A stretch of 9,652 nucleotides of DNA from Anaerolineales bacterium (lineage in GTDB: Bacteria > Chloroflexota > Anaerolineae > Anaerolineales > VGOW01). Position 1 is the stretch's first letter, and every line of letters begins with the position of its first letter. The stretch lies in contig CAKKQG010000256.1 in NCBI GenBank assembly GCA_919901875.1, positions 1-9,652 of the forward strand, in the 5' to 3' direction. The position numbers and the translations under genes were made by a program. Positions 1 to 7,460 of this stretch are shown one piece after another. The notes beneath the pieces are model-generated. The model was not told where the DNA came from. It made no database searches and saw only the letters and a program-made list of their open reading frames with translations.

Positions 1-1681
1 TCTGCACATCGCCTTCGTCGTGTGACCGCGTCCACACGTCGAAGAGCAGTTCTTCAAAATCTCGCTCCTCGGTTAATTCGCCGAGCAGCATATCCATCTC
101 GCCGATGACCAACTCGAACATGTTCACTTTGCGATCCAGAATGTCGAGTAGATAATCTTCAATGGTGCCGCTCGCCGAGAGATTATAAATTTCTACCGGA
201 CGCGATTGCCCGATGCGATGAATGCGCCCGACTCGCTGTTCAATGCGCAGCGGGTTCCACGGCAGATCGAAGTTGACCAGCGTGCGGCAGAACTGCAGAT
301 TACGTCCTTCACCTGCAGCTTCGGTCGAGAGCAAAATTTGCGCGTCGCGCTCAAAACGTTCAATCGCCGCGTTCTTCTCGGTGATGGAGAGTCCGCCATG
401 ATAAGTAACGAAGTTCAAGCCAAGAGCCGAGAGACGTTGGGTGAGGTGATCCAACGTTTGGCGGAAGTGAGTGAACAACAACATTTTGTCAGCACGATTG
501 TTGAGTAGAAGTTTTTCCAGCGCGTCGGCTTTCGCCCAAGTTTTAACTTGAGTTGCCCGTTCAGCAAGTTGTAGCAAGGTGGCGCGGTGTGATTCCATTG
601 AGACATGATTCGCCAGCGACAGTAACGTGGGTTGCGCTGCGTGGGGTCCCGAACCGATTTCACGTTGCAGCGTTTGCAGAGTGAAGCGTGTCGCTGTCGT
701 TATTTTCTTTTCTGTCTCTTCGTTTTCTGTTGGAAGTGAATCGGGTTGCGTCTTGGTGAGTGTGGCGCGGATGAATTGAGTCACGTCATCATAGAGCGCG
801 CGCTCATCAGCGGAGAGCGATAGACGAATCGTGTGCGCCCGACGTGGCGGCAATTGCATGCCGACTTGTCCGCGCGCGTGCCGCACCATCACGTCTGCCA
901 ACAACTCACGCAAACGTCCGCGATTCTTCGGCTGGCGCGGATCACCTTGCACGACGAACTGACGTTGAAACTCGCGCGGAGTTTTTAACTGCCCGGGTTT
1001 GAGAAGTGTGATGAGGTTGTAGAGTTCATCCAAGCTATTCTGCACCGGCGTGGCGGTGAGCAGCAGAAGATATTTTTTCTGTAAACTATTGACGAATTTC
1101 CACGAGACGCTGGCGCGATTTTTTAGGTGATGCGCTTCGTCCACGATGATGAGGTCGTAAGCAACCGTTTCGATGCGGGCGCGATGTTCGGCGCGGCGCG
1201 CGGTGGCGAGTGAGGCGATCACACGCGGGAACTGCGCCCACGCTTCCGCGCCCTGCTGACGAAACTCGGCGTCGGCGGAACTGACAAAATCCGGTAGATT
1301 GAATTTGGCGGCGAGTTCTTCGCGCCACTGTTCGACGAGCGCGGGCGGCGTGATGATCAGCACGCGGTTGACCATCCGCCGATTGAGATATTCTTTGAGA
1401 ACTAATCCCGCCTCAATGGTCTTGCCCAATCCTACTTCATCGCACAACAACCCCCGCCCGCGAAATCGGCGCAGCGCAGTTTGGGCGGCGCGGATTTGAT
1501 AATCGAAAGGTTGAAAACGAATCGCGTCGAGGCAGATGAGTTCGTCGAACCCGGCAATGAGGGCGAGATGCTCCGCCTCTAATTGCAGTTGATAGCGTTC
1601 CGGGCTGACGAAGCGGCTGGCGGTTGCCGCCTCTAACACCAAGGCGGCGCGATCCGAGAGGCGTAAATCGAGATCACTCAT
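1..1681 (-). CDS. SNF2-family (RapA/HepA-like) DEAD/DEAH-box helicase, C-terminus beyond window
   Basis: ATP-dependent superfamily 2 translocase of the SNF2 class, related to the RNA-polymerase-recycling ATPase RapA. The frame is open from ATG at 1681 to the window edge (560 residues seen), so the 3' end is missing. Visible motifs: Walker A DEVGLGKT at residues 81-88, DEAH box at 181-184 (IIVDEAHHLKN), motif III LLLTATPVQNS, and a helicase C-terminal lobe with LLFTHFR, VTYHGG and motif VI QRVGRIHRIGQ at 482-492. The stretch between the lobes is lysine/glutamate rich and likely includes an insertion. The start overlaps the preceding small ORF by 4 bases (ATGA at 1681-1678), implying translational coupling. 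The catalytic motifs make the family certain. The role (transcription recycling, repair or defence) is not decided by the sequence, and no known defence partner gene is visible. Confidence 0.93.
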   Translation of the reverse strand, partial: MSDLDLRLSDRAALVLEAATASRFVSPERYQLQLEAEHLALIAGFDELICLDAIRFQPFDYQIRAAQTALRRFRGRGLLCDEVGLGKTIEAGLVLKEYLNRRMVNRVLIITPPALVEQWREELAAKFNLPDFVSSADAEFRQQGAEAWAQFPRVIASLATARRAEHRARIETVAYDLIIVDEAHHLKNRASVSWKFVNSLQKKYLLLLTATPVQNSLDELYNLITLLKPGQLKTPREFQRQFVVQGDPRQPKNRGRLRELLADVMVRHARGQVGMQLPPRRAHTIRLSLSADERALYDDVTQFIRATLTKTQPDSLPTENEETEKKITTATRFTLQTLQREIGSGPHAAQPTLLSLANHVSMESHRATLLQLAERATQVKTWAKADALEKLLLNNRADKMLLFTHFRQTLDHLTQRLSALGLNFVTYHGGLSITEKNAAIERFERDAQILLSTEAAGEGRNLQFCRTLVNFDLPWNPLRIEQRVGRIHRIGQSRPVEIYNLSASGTIEDYLLDILDRKVNMFELVIGEMDMLLGELTEERDFEELLFDVWTRSHDEGDVQ

Positions 1682-1875
1682 TCGTTGTCTTCAGCATCCC
1701 AGATCTCACGTTCCCATTCCATTTCGGCATTGGCAATGTTGGCATCTATAAATAATTCTTTGCCATCTTTCATGATAATGCGCCGCCCTACTTTTTGTTC
1801 AAAGTGAGCAACGTCTTCGGCGGATTGTCCACCCTGACTTGCTAAGTTGTTTTTGATAATCCAAAAGTGAGCCAC
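1678..1875 (-). CDS. small acidic protein of unknown function, possibly the 3' piece of a broken gene
   Basis: A 65-residue ORF with no family I recognise. It starts with GTG at 1875 and its TGA overlaps the ATG of the helicase by 4 bases, so it probably lies in the helicase operon. The C-terminal half is acidic and looks coding (VGRRIIMKDGKELFIDANI, then a Glu/Trp/Asp-rich tail ending WDAEDNE). The GTG start is doubtful: it lies inside a 20-base-period motif resembling an insertion-sequence end, there is no clear ribosome binding site, and the frame is closed by a TGA just upstream. The preceding ORF (2014-1799) overlaps this one in another frame. A single original gene of about 110 residues, broken by a frameshift or insertion scar, is a credible alternative. 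Confidence 0.5.
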   Translation of the reverse strand: MAHFWIIKNNLASQGGQSAEDVAHFEQKVGRRIIMKDGKELFIDANIANAEMEWEREIWDAEDNE

Positions 1876-2014
1876 CCGGACTAAAAGTGATCATTGAAAA
1901 GTAGATCGCTGGGTCTCTCCGCAATCGTTGCGCCAACTTATCAACGAGCGGAGAGTGGAGATGATGCACGAGCTCGGAGTAGTTTGGTTTGGGGTTTTGG
2001 GAGACAGACGACAT
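1799..2014 (-). CDS. small hypothetical protein following tpx, possibly the 5' piece of a broken gene
   Basis: A 71-residue ORF from ATG at 2014 to TGA at 1799, not recognised. The ATG sits one base after the tpx stop (TAA, C, ATG), so translation is probably coupled to tpx; no separate Shine-Dalgarno is visible. The first 45 residues look like real protein (MSSVSQNPKPNY, then a helical stretch VDKLAQRLRRDPAIYFS). The last 15 residues (GWTIRRRRCSL) look like out-of-frame read-through, while another frame over the same bases reads as more natural protein. I infer that the reading frame changes somewhere in 1800-1895, either by an indel or by an insertion-sequence scar. It could also be a genuine short protein. 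Confidence 0.4.
   Translation of the reverse strand: MSSVSQNPKPNYSELVHHLHSPLVDKLAQRLRRDPAIYFSMITFSPGGSLLDYQKQLSKSGWTIRRRRCSL
1863..1892. repeat. 20-base-period repeat resembling an IS21-family terminal repeat
   Basis: Two copies of a 10-base word, AAAAGTGAGC at 1863-1872 and AAAAGTGATC at 1883-1892, match at 9 of 10 positions with an exact 20-base period, and the first continues as GAGCCACCCGG. IS21-family (istA/istB) elements commonly carry tandem terminal repeats of the type GTGGCTCAnTTTT at about this spacing; that resemblance is from memory and not a database match. A weaker third copy (AAAAGTAGATC) starts at 1897. No transposase and no second end are present, so at most this is a solo scar. 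Chance within coding sequence remains possible. Confidence 0.35.
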
Positions 2015-2015
2015 G

Positions 2016-2560
2016 TTATCGCGCCGTGCGCACTGCCGCCAACACCTCGTCATAATTGGGTTCAACATCTAAGCCGGGCATATAGGCGGCATATACCACC
2101 TTGTCATCCTTGCCCACTACGAACACAGCCCGATAGTGAAAGCGCCGTCCCTTCACATAGGTTCCATACTTCAAGGCAAAATCCATGTCAATATGATCCG
2201 AGACAGTTTGCACCCGTTCCACTCCGGCGTTGCCGCACCACGTCTTTTGTGTCAGCGGCAGATCGGCATTGATGACAAGCACATGCACGGCACACCAAAG
2301 TCTTCGATGCGTTCGTTGAATCGCCGAATCTCTCGCTCGCAAACGGGCGTGCTGAGCGAGGGGATAGAAGCCAAGACGCGAATTTTACCGGCGGTGCTGG
2401 CTAAGCCGCCCATACTTGACCAGTCATTCGCTTGCACCACAAACTCGGGGGCAGTTTGCCCCACTTTTATTTCGCCACCGAGCAGCGTCACCGTTTTACT
2501 GCCTACAAGAATTTGTCGCTCGGGACAGTTGAGCGGCACTGCTTTATCGAGGATGTTCAT
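2016..2560 (-). pseudogene. tpx: thiol peroxidase (Tpx-type peroxiredoxin), split by a one-base frameshift
   Basis: Tpx reduces hydrogen peroxide and alkyl hydroperoxides using thioredoxin. The first frame from ATG 2560 carries the family start, then VGQTAPEF and the peroxidatic Cys motif STPVCEREIRRFN (Cys74). The second frame carries NADLPLTQKTWCGNAG with the resolving Cys near residue 109, VSDH, RAVFVVGKDDKVVYAAYMPG, and ends at TAA 2016. The frame changes at 2290-2296, after GAA GAC TTT GGT. The total is 545 bases, one short of 182 codons, so a single missing base explains everything and would restore a 181-residue protein, close to the family's usual length. A Shine-Dalgarno GGGAGA (2574-2569) lies 8 bases before the ATG. 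No slippery heptamer is seen. It is either a recent null mutation or a sequencing/assembly error. Confidence 0.9.
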
Positions 2561-2602
2561 ATTGAAATTCTCCCATCATGAAACAACAAGATTGCCGCAA
2601 TA

Positions 2603-2633
2603 ATTATATACGCATGCGAATGAATATTTTCAA
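2603..2633 (-). promoter_or_regulatory. sigma-70-type promoter for tpx with a palindrome in the spacer
   Basis: On the minus strand a -35-like TTGAAA (2633-2628) is followed by TATATAAT, giving either TATATA at 2610-2605 with a 17-base spacer or the perfect TATAAT at 2608-2603 with a 19-base spacer. The spacer contains the palindrome CGCATGCG (2611-2618), extended imperfectly as ATTCGCATGCGTAT, which could be an operator. It lies about 45 bases upstream of the tpx start in an AT-rich patch that stands out from its GC-richer surroundings. This is a consensus match only. Confidence 0.5.
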
Positions 2634-2813
2634 CTCTTGTGGATAAACGCGATTGAAGGCGGGGTACTGTTCGGCGAGAGTATGCGCCGAAGATAACAAC
2701 ACGATATTTTCCCGCATTTTCCCGCGCAGCGATCACCGCGATTGGAACGCCATTCGCGCTTGGGCAGAAAGCATCCGTCCGTTATAGCACAAATAACCGG
2801 TGTCACGCAATCT

Positions 2814-2880
2814 TTTTCTCTGCCCACGAAGAACACCAAGAAGCACGAAGATATTTTTAGTGCAACTTCGTGGGAGTAAA
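2814..2880. repeat. dispersed-type intergenic repeat with 9-base inverted arms
   Basis: CCCACGAAG (2823-2831) is exactly inverted as CTTCGTGGG (2866-2874), enclosing a 34-base loop. Inside, the words AAGAACACC and AAGAAGCACGAAG form a short near-repeat. Sequences of the type CTTCGTG...CTTCGTGG are, from memory, frequent in intergenic regions of environmental bacterial genomes, so this is probably a copy of a multi-copy non-coding element. Copy number cannot be seen from one window. Confidence 0.45.
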
Positions 2881-2928
2881 GAGATTTCTGCGTAAGGCGA
2901 GTCAATTAACTTGAGCTCGAGAGTTGAT

Positions 2929-2960
2929 CGTCATTGTTTTGCGAAGCACTCGCAATGACG
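2929..2960. repeat. palindromic element immediately after the HD-GYP sensor gene
   Basis: CGTCATTG (2929-2936) is inverted as CAATGACG (2953-2960), an 8-base perfect stem with a 16-base loop that itself contains GCGA...TCGC. It starts one base after the stop codon of the sensor gene. No run of T follows on the minus strand, so a classical intrinsic terminator is not supported. It may protect or end the transcript 3' end, or it may be another multi-copy palindrome of the CGTCATTGCGAG type. Confidence 0.5.
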
Positions 2961-2961
2961 T

Positions 2962-5900
2962 TTAGCCAGATCCTAACTTTAAAAACGTTTCAACCACCTG
3001 CGGATCAAAATGTGCGCCGCTTTGCTGGCGGATGTGTTCACGCACTTTCTCATCGCTCCAGCCTTTGCGATAGGGACGATCCGATCGCAACGCATCCCAC
3101 ACATCCACAATAGCAAAGATGCGCGCTGCCAATGGAATTTCCTCGCCCTTCAAGCCGCGCGGGTAACCTGTGCCGTCCCATTTTTCGTGATGACAGTAAG
3201 GAATGTCGAGGGCGCGGCGCAAATAGTCAACAGGTGCAAGCATGTCATAGGCATATTGTGGATGCCTTTTCATCAAAACCCATTCTTCGTCGGTCAGTGG
3301 CTCCGGCTTGAGCAAAATGTTGTCCGGCACGCCCAACTTGCCAATGTCGTGCAACAGCCCGCCGCGGCGGATACGCACCAACTCTTCATCTTTCTGCCCT
3401 ATCGCCTGCGCGAGGCGTAACGCCATCTCGGTCACGCGTTGCGTATGCCCTTCGGTTTCTTTGTCGCGCAAGTCGAGGGCACGCGACCAACCTTCGATGG
3501 TGGCATCGTAAGCCTGCATCAGTTCGGCATTCGAGCGATGCAGCCGATTAAACAATTCGGCGTTGTCAATGGCGATGGCGGTCTGCACGGCTAGGTTTTC
3601 AAGAAAGTCCAGCCACTCGACATTGGGTTCGAGTGGGGCGCGGTGGAAAATTTCAAGCACGCCCTTAACCTGCCCTTTAGCGATGAGCGGCACACAATAG
3701 GTCGAAATAAAACCCTCTGCGCCAAACAGCGGGGAACGTAATAAATTCGTCTGGCGGGAGCGGAGATCGGGGATGTGGATGATCCGGCGTTCCAACGCGG
3801 CCTGTCCAGCGTAGCCTTCTCCAAGCCGCAGACGAGAGCGCTCGATGGTTTTGGCGCGGAAGCCGCGCCCATCGGCGTATTCGAGTGTCTGAGCGTGCGT
3901 GTTGAGCAACAAAATATCTGCCGCATCCACACGCAGTTGGGTCGTGATCTGGTCGAGCAGGATGTTGAGCGTCAGGTGCAGGTCGAAGCTGGCGCTGATA
4001 GCTGTGTCAACCACGCGCAGGGCGGTGAGGCGCTGTAATCGTTGCACGGTCTGCTCATGCAAAGTTGCACGGTGTAGAGCATTACCGGCCATCTCGGCAA
4101 TGGAAGTAAGCAAGCGAACTTCGCTATCGGTAGGCGCCCGCTTTGAGCGGCAGGCGAGATGCAACAACCCAATGGTGGTCTCGGCGGTTTTCAGGGGCAC
4201 ACAGGCGCAGGCTTTCAGCCCGGCCATCACCGTTTGGCAAATCTTCCACCGGCTGAATTCAGGGTGTTCACTCACATCGGAAATGAACAGCGGCTGGCCA
4301 GTGTGCACCACTTGCCACAAAGGATCGTCACCCGGCGGGTGACGTTGCCCCAGCAATATCTCTGCCGGTCCACGCGCGGCGGCGAAGACCAGTGCTTCGC
4401 CCTCCAGCAGGATGAGCACCCCGGCATCGGCTTCCAGCGCCTCCATGCTTTTCTCAACCAGCAGCGGCAGCATGGACTGGTACGTCTGCGCCTGCCGTAG
4501 CGCCGAGGAGGCTTCGGTCAGCGTTTCAAGTTCAGCCGCCCGGCGGCGTAGCGCCGCCTCCGCCCGCTTACGCTCAGTGATGTCGCGCAAGACAACAGTA
4601 AAGATTCTCTCGTCGCCCAGTGTCAGCTTTGAAATCGAGGCTTCAGCCGGAAACTCCTCGCCGGTTTTCCTGCGTCCGAAGATTTCATGGCGCTCTCCCA
4701 TCCGGCGGGCGTTCGTCGCGGAAGCGGCGAATTCGGCCACGTGCGTTTGGTGAATGGACGCAAACCTTTCGGGAAACAGCAGGTCGAGCGATTGACCGAT
4801 GACTTCGTCTGGCGAGTAACCGAAAATTTGCTGAGCGCCTGTGTTGAAGAGAACGACGCGCTGGGCTTCGTCAATAGAGATAATCGCTTCGGCGGCAATA
4901 TCCAGGATACCGGCAAAGCGGGCCTCGCTGTCGCGCAGCGACTCGAACAGCCGCGCGTTGTTCATCGCCACCGATACTTGATTGGCAAAAAGGGTGAGCA
5001 GTCGCTCGTCTTGCGATGTGAAAGCGTCGCCGCTTTTGCTCTTCACGCCCAAAATGCCGTGCAACTGTTTCTCATGCACGACAGGCACGAATAGCGTCGA
5101 ATGAAAGGCTGGGTCACCAACCCAGCGCGGATCGGCAGAAGCATCCGGCAGGTTGAGCAACATGCGATTTGTGGCAACCCAGCCTGGCACGGTATTCTCG
5201 TCGGCGGCGAGGTGCAGATTGTGCAGTCTGTCTGTAGTTTCGGCGCTGAGGCCGATGCCAAATTCATACCGTAGTTCGTCCCGCGTAGAATCGAAGACGA
5301 AGAACTCCGCAGCGTCGGCGCGCAGAGCAGTAGCAGCCAGATTCAACAGAAATTCCAACTGCATGCGCGGTTCAATCACTCGGTTGAGACTCAACCCGGC
5401 GTCGTAAAGCAGAGCTAACTCCTGCACGCGCCGGCCTGTTTCTTCAAACAGCCGCGCATTCTCTAGCGCCAGCGTCGCCTGTCCGGCAAACGCCGCCAAG
5501 CGTTCGGCGTGTTCGGGTTGATAGAAGTTCGGCTCGATCTTGTCCAGCGAAAAGAAGGCGATGACCTGCCCCTGAGCGACGATGGGCGCGCCAGCCCACG
5601 AGCGGACGTGCGCTGAGGCGGCAACCTTCGCCCAATCCGGATCGGCCGCCGTGTCGGGGATGATGAGCGGCCGGCTGGTCTCGGCCATCCGCCGTAAATT
5701 AGGCGTGGCGGTAATGTCGAAAGACAGGGTAGCGATGTCGTGAACGACCTCGTCTCCGAACTGCCCGTAACCGCGCTGGCGGGCGATGCGAATGCGACCT
5801 GTTTGTGCGTCGAGCAACATGACGTTGGCAGTATCGTAAGGCACCACGCGCCCGACGTGTTCAAGCAGGCGGTCGAGCACTGAGTCGAAGTCCAGCGTCG

Positions 5901-7407
5901 CGCTCAGCGATGTCCCCGCCTCGCGTAACGCTTCAGCCAGTTCGCGCTGCTCACGCTCCGACTCGAACAGCCTCGCCCGTTCGAGCGTCTGCGCGGTGTC
6001 GTTGGCGATGAGCGAGAGCAGGCGCACGTCGTCGGCATCGAACGTACGGCGCGCGCGAAAATGGACGCAGAGGGTGCCGAGTGTCCCCTGTTTGGCATTC
6101 AATGGTGCGGTCAGGCTCGAGTGAATACCACGCTCGCGTAGGCCGAGTGGGCAAGGAAAGCGTGCCGAAGTTTGCACATCCTCCAACCACACCGCCTCGC
6201 CGTTGCGAAAGGCGTACCCCTCGCGCGAGGTCACTACATCTATCGCATACACACCATATAGGTCAGGTTCCCAGCCGCGCCCTCCGCGCAGGATCAGATT
6301 CTCGTCGCGCGAGTCGGGGAACATGAGCGAAACCAAGTCAGCGCGGAAGATCGTCTGGGTCGTTCCGGCGGCCTGATCGAGAATCGCGTCAATGTCTAGC
6401 AGTCCGATCAAATCCTGTGATAGTTTGAGTAGCGCCGCCTGCTCTTCGATGCGCTGCGTTTTGACCTGCTCGTGTAGCCGCGCCCGCTCAATTGCCACGC
6501 CGATCTGGTCGCCGATAGCCGTGAGCAGACGCAGTTCGTCCTCGCTGAACACGCGGCCGGCGGGGGTGGTCAGGTTAAGATTACCCAACGCCTTGTTCCC
6601 CATGCGTATGGGAACAGCAGCGTGATAACGCAGTCCGCGCGTATCGCCGTGCGCCTGCTGCAGCCGCTGACATTCCAGAATGTTCGCCGCCATCGTCAAT
6701 TCCCCAGCGAGGAGTTTACGTTGGCAGGTGCAGCCGGACCAACGCATCGCCGCGCGATCATCGGCCTCCAGTGCCGGGGGCAAGTTGCGGGCTGCCGCCA
6801 ACCGCGAACCGCCCAATTCATCCAGCAGCACAATCCAACCAGCCTCCGAGCCGATCAATTCCATCACCGTCTCGAGGCTGCGCTCCAACGCCTCCTGCAA
6901 ACCCACTTCACGATTGAGCACTTCGGCGATGGTCTTGAGTACATGCGACTCGGCCGCCCGCGCCTGCGCTTCCTGAATCAATCGCCGCGTCGGGCGCATA
7001 TCGCGTGCGACGCCGACGACGGCTAGCAATCCCCCTTCGGCATCGCGCACCACCGAACCGTTGAAGACAATCGGTACACGCTCACCCTCGCGCGTGATCA
7101 GCGTCGTCTCAACATCGCGCGCCGCGCCCTCACGCACCAGCCGTGCCAGCCCGGTGCCACGGAAGAACGCTTCTTCTTCTTCTTCTTCTTCTTCTTCTAC
7201 AAAGAATTTGCCAACCGCTTGACCGATGACCTCGGCGGCGGTGTAGCCAAGCAGTTCAAGCGCAGCGCGATTCATCATCCGCACTGTGCCATCTGGATTG
7301 GCAACCACCACTGCATCCAACATGCTGTTGAGGACATGCGGAGAGAGATCGAGGGTGGCGGACTCCGTGAGTGAAGTGTGAGATTTTCTTTTTCTTCGTT
7401 CAGTCAT
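2962..7407 (-). CDS. multi-sensor PAS/GAF cyclic-di-GMP phosphodiesterase (HD-GYP output)
   Basis: A 1481-residue soluble signalling protein expected to hydrolyse cyclic di-GMP in response to bound ligands or redox cues. Residues counted from the in-frame GTG at 7413 (subtract 2 for the ATG): PAS 24-140; GAF 158-312; GAF 328-482; GAF 495-655; GAF 667-823; PAS 828-948; GAF 965-1118; GAF 1130-1287; HD-GYP 1300-1480. Each GAF ends in a helix of the ENARLFE type. HD-GYP residues are present: H1323, H1355-D1356 with K1359 (LLHDIGKLG), H1384, H1408-H1409, and [11 protein letters not shown] with GYP at 1416-1418, then D1437. ATG 7407 is preferred because AAGGAAGG ends 5 bases before it, whereas it would abut the GTG. 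No membrane segment or signal peptide is seen, so it is cytosolic. Odd points: nine consecutive Glu (73-81) in PAS 1 and a CxC...C set in GAF 1. Ligands are unknown. Confidence 0.95.
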   Translation of the reverse strand: MTERRKRKSHTSLTESATLDLSPHVLNSMLDAVVVANPDGTVRMMNRAALELLGYTAAEVIGQAVGKFFVEEEEEEEEEAFFRGTGLARLVREGAARDVETTLITREGERVPIVFNGSVVRDAEGGLLAVVGVARDMRPTRRLIQEAQARAAESHVLKTIAEVLNREVGLQEALERSLETVMELIGSEAGWIVLLDELGGSRLAAARNLPPALEADDRAAMRWSGCTCQRKLLAGELTMAANILECQRLQQAHGDTRGLRYHAAVPIRMGNKALGNLNLTTPAGRVFSEDELRLLTAIGDQIGVAIERARLHEQVKTQRIEEQAALLKLSQDLIGLLDIDAILDQAAGTTQTIFRADLVSLMFPDSRDENLILRGGRGWEPDLYGVYAIDVVTSREGYAFRNGEAVWLEDVQTSARFPCPLGLRERGIHSSLTAPLNAKQGTLGTLCVHFRARRTFDADDVRLLSLIANDTAQTLERARLFESEREQRELAEALREAGTSLSATLDFDSVLDRLLEHVGRVVPYDTANVMLLDAQTGRIRIARQRGYGQFGDEVVHDIATLSFDITATPNLRRMAETSRPLIIPDTAADPDWAKVAASAHVRSWAGAPIVAQGQVIAFFSLDKIEPNFYQPEHAERLAAFAGQATLALENARLFEETGRRVQELALLYDAGLSLNRVIEPRMQLEFLLNLAATALRADAAEFFVFDSTRDELRYEFGIGLSAETTDRLHNLHLAADENTVPGWVATNRMLLNLPDASADPRWVGDPAFHSTLFVPVVHEKQLHGILGVKSKSGDAFTSQDERLLTLFANQVSVAMNNARLFESLRDSEARFAGILDIAAEAIISIDEAQRVVLFNTGAQQIFGYSPDEVIGQSLDLLFPERFASIHQTHVAEFAASATNARRMGERHEIFGRRKTGEEFPAEASISKLTLGDERIFTVVLRDITERKRAEAALRRRAAELETLTEASSALRQAQTYQSMLPLLVEKSMEALEADAGVLILLEGEALVFAAARGPAEILLGQRHPPGDDPLWQVVHTGQPLFISDVSEHPEFSRWKICQTVMAGLKACACVPLKTAETTIGLLHLACRSKRAPTDSEVRLLTSIAEMAGNALHRATLHEQTVQRLQRLTALRVVDTAISASFDLHLTLNILLDQITTQLRVDAADILLLNTHAQTLEYADGRGFRAKTIERSRLRLGEGYAGQAALERRIIHIPDLRSRQTNLLRSPLFGAEGFISTYCVPLIAKGQVKGVLEIFHRAPLEPNVEWLDFLENLAVQTAIAIDNAELFNRLHRSNAELMQAYDATIEGWSRALDLRDKETEGHTQRVTEMALRLAQAIGQKDEELVRIRRGGLLHDIGKLGVPDNILLKPEPLTDEEWVLMKRHPQYAYDMLAPVDYLRRALDIPYCHHEKWDGTGYPRGLKGEEIPLAARIFAIVDVWDALRSDRPYRKGWSDEKVREHIRQQSGAHFDPQVVETFLKLGSG
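7171..7198. repeat. (TTC)9 / (GAA)9 trinucleotide microsatellite inside the sensor gene
   Basis: Nine perfect TTC units on the plus strand (7171-7197, plus one further T) read as nine GAA glutamate codons, residues 73-81 of the sensor, in the variable loop of the first PAS domain between KFFV and AFFRGTG. All nine use GAA and never GAG, as expected for expansion by slippage rather than selection for acidic residues. Gain or loss of units keeps the frame. Confidence 0.95.
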
Positions 7408-7412
7408 ATCCA

Positions 7413-7420
7413 CCTTCCTT
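7413..7420 (-). promoter_or_regulatory. ribosome binding site that fixes the sensor start
   Basis: AAGGAAGG (7420-7413, minus strand) lies 5 bases before ATG 7407. The in-frame GTG at 7413 overlaps the last base of this element and could not use it, so the ATG is the better start. Confidence 0.7.
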
Positions 7421-7460
7421 TGGGCGACGCTTCGCTGCGTGTCAGATTACGAAATCCGAT

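Larger units (their letters stand above)
2561..2961. other. intergenic stretch without a convincing gene
   Basis: About 400 bases between the stop of the sensor gene and the start of tpx. It holds the tpx promoter and ribosome binding site (2569-2633), a dispersed-repeat-like element (2814-2880) and a palindrome (2929-2960). The one long minus-strand reading frame (2905-2630) has protein-like length but an atypical composition rich in Cys and Phe, no motif and no good start signal. Part of it is only the translation of the repeat. I see no gene in 2641-2813. Confidence 0.6.

Noticed and set aside
2290..2296. Programmed -1 frameshift in tpx
   Set aside because: No slippery heptamer or strong downstream structure at the junction, and Tpx is not known to need frameshifting; a simple one-base loss fits better.
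2136..2603. 155-residue plus-strand ORF opposite tpx
   Set aside because: Lies entirely antisense to the tpx frames and its promoter; no domain or ribosome binding site.
2630..2905. 91-residue minus-strand ORF upstream of tpx
   Set aside because: Composition is odd and part of it is the translation of the dispersed-type repeat; no motif and no usable start signal.
3010..3420. 136-residue plus-strand ORF opposite the HD-GYP domain
   Set aside because: It is an antisense shadow of an unmistakable HD-GYP coding region in high-GC DNA, with no motif of its own.
4687..5094. 135-residue plus-strand ORF opposite the PAS/GAF part of the sensor
   Set aside because: Shadow frame caused by codon bias of the minus-strand gene.
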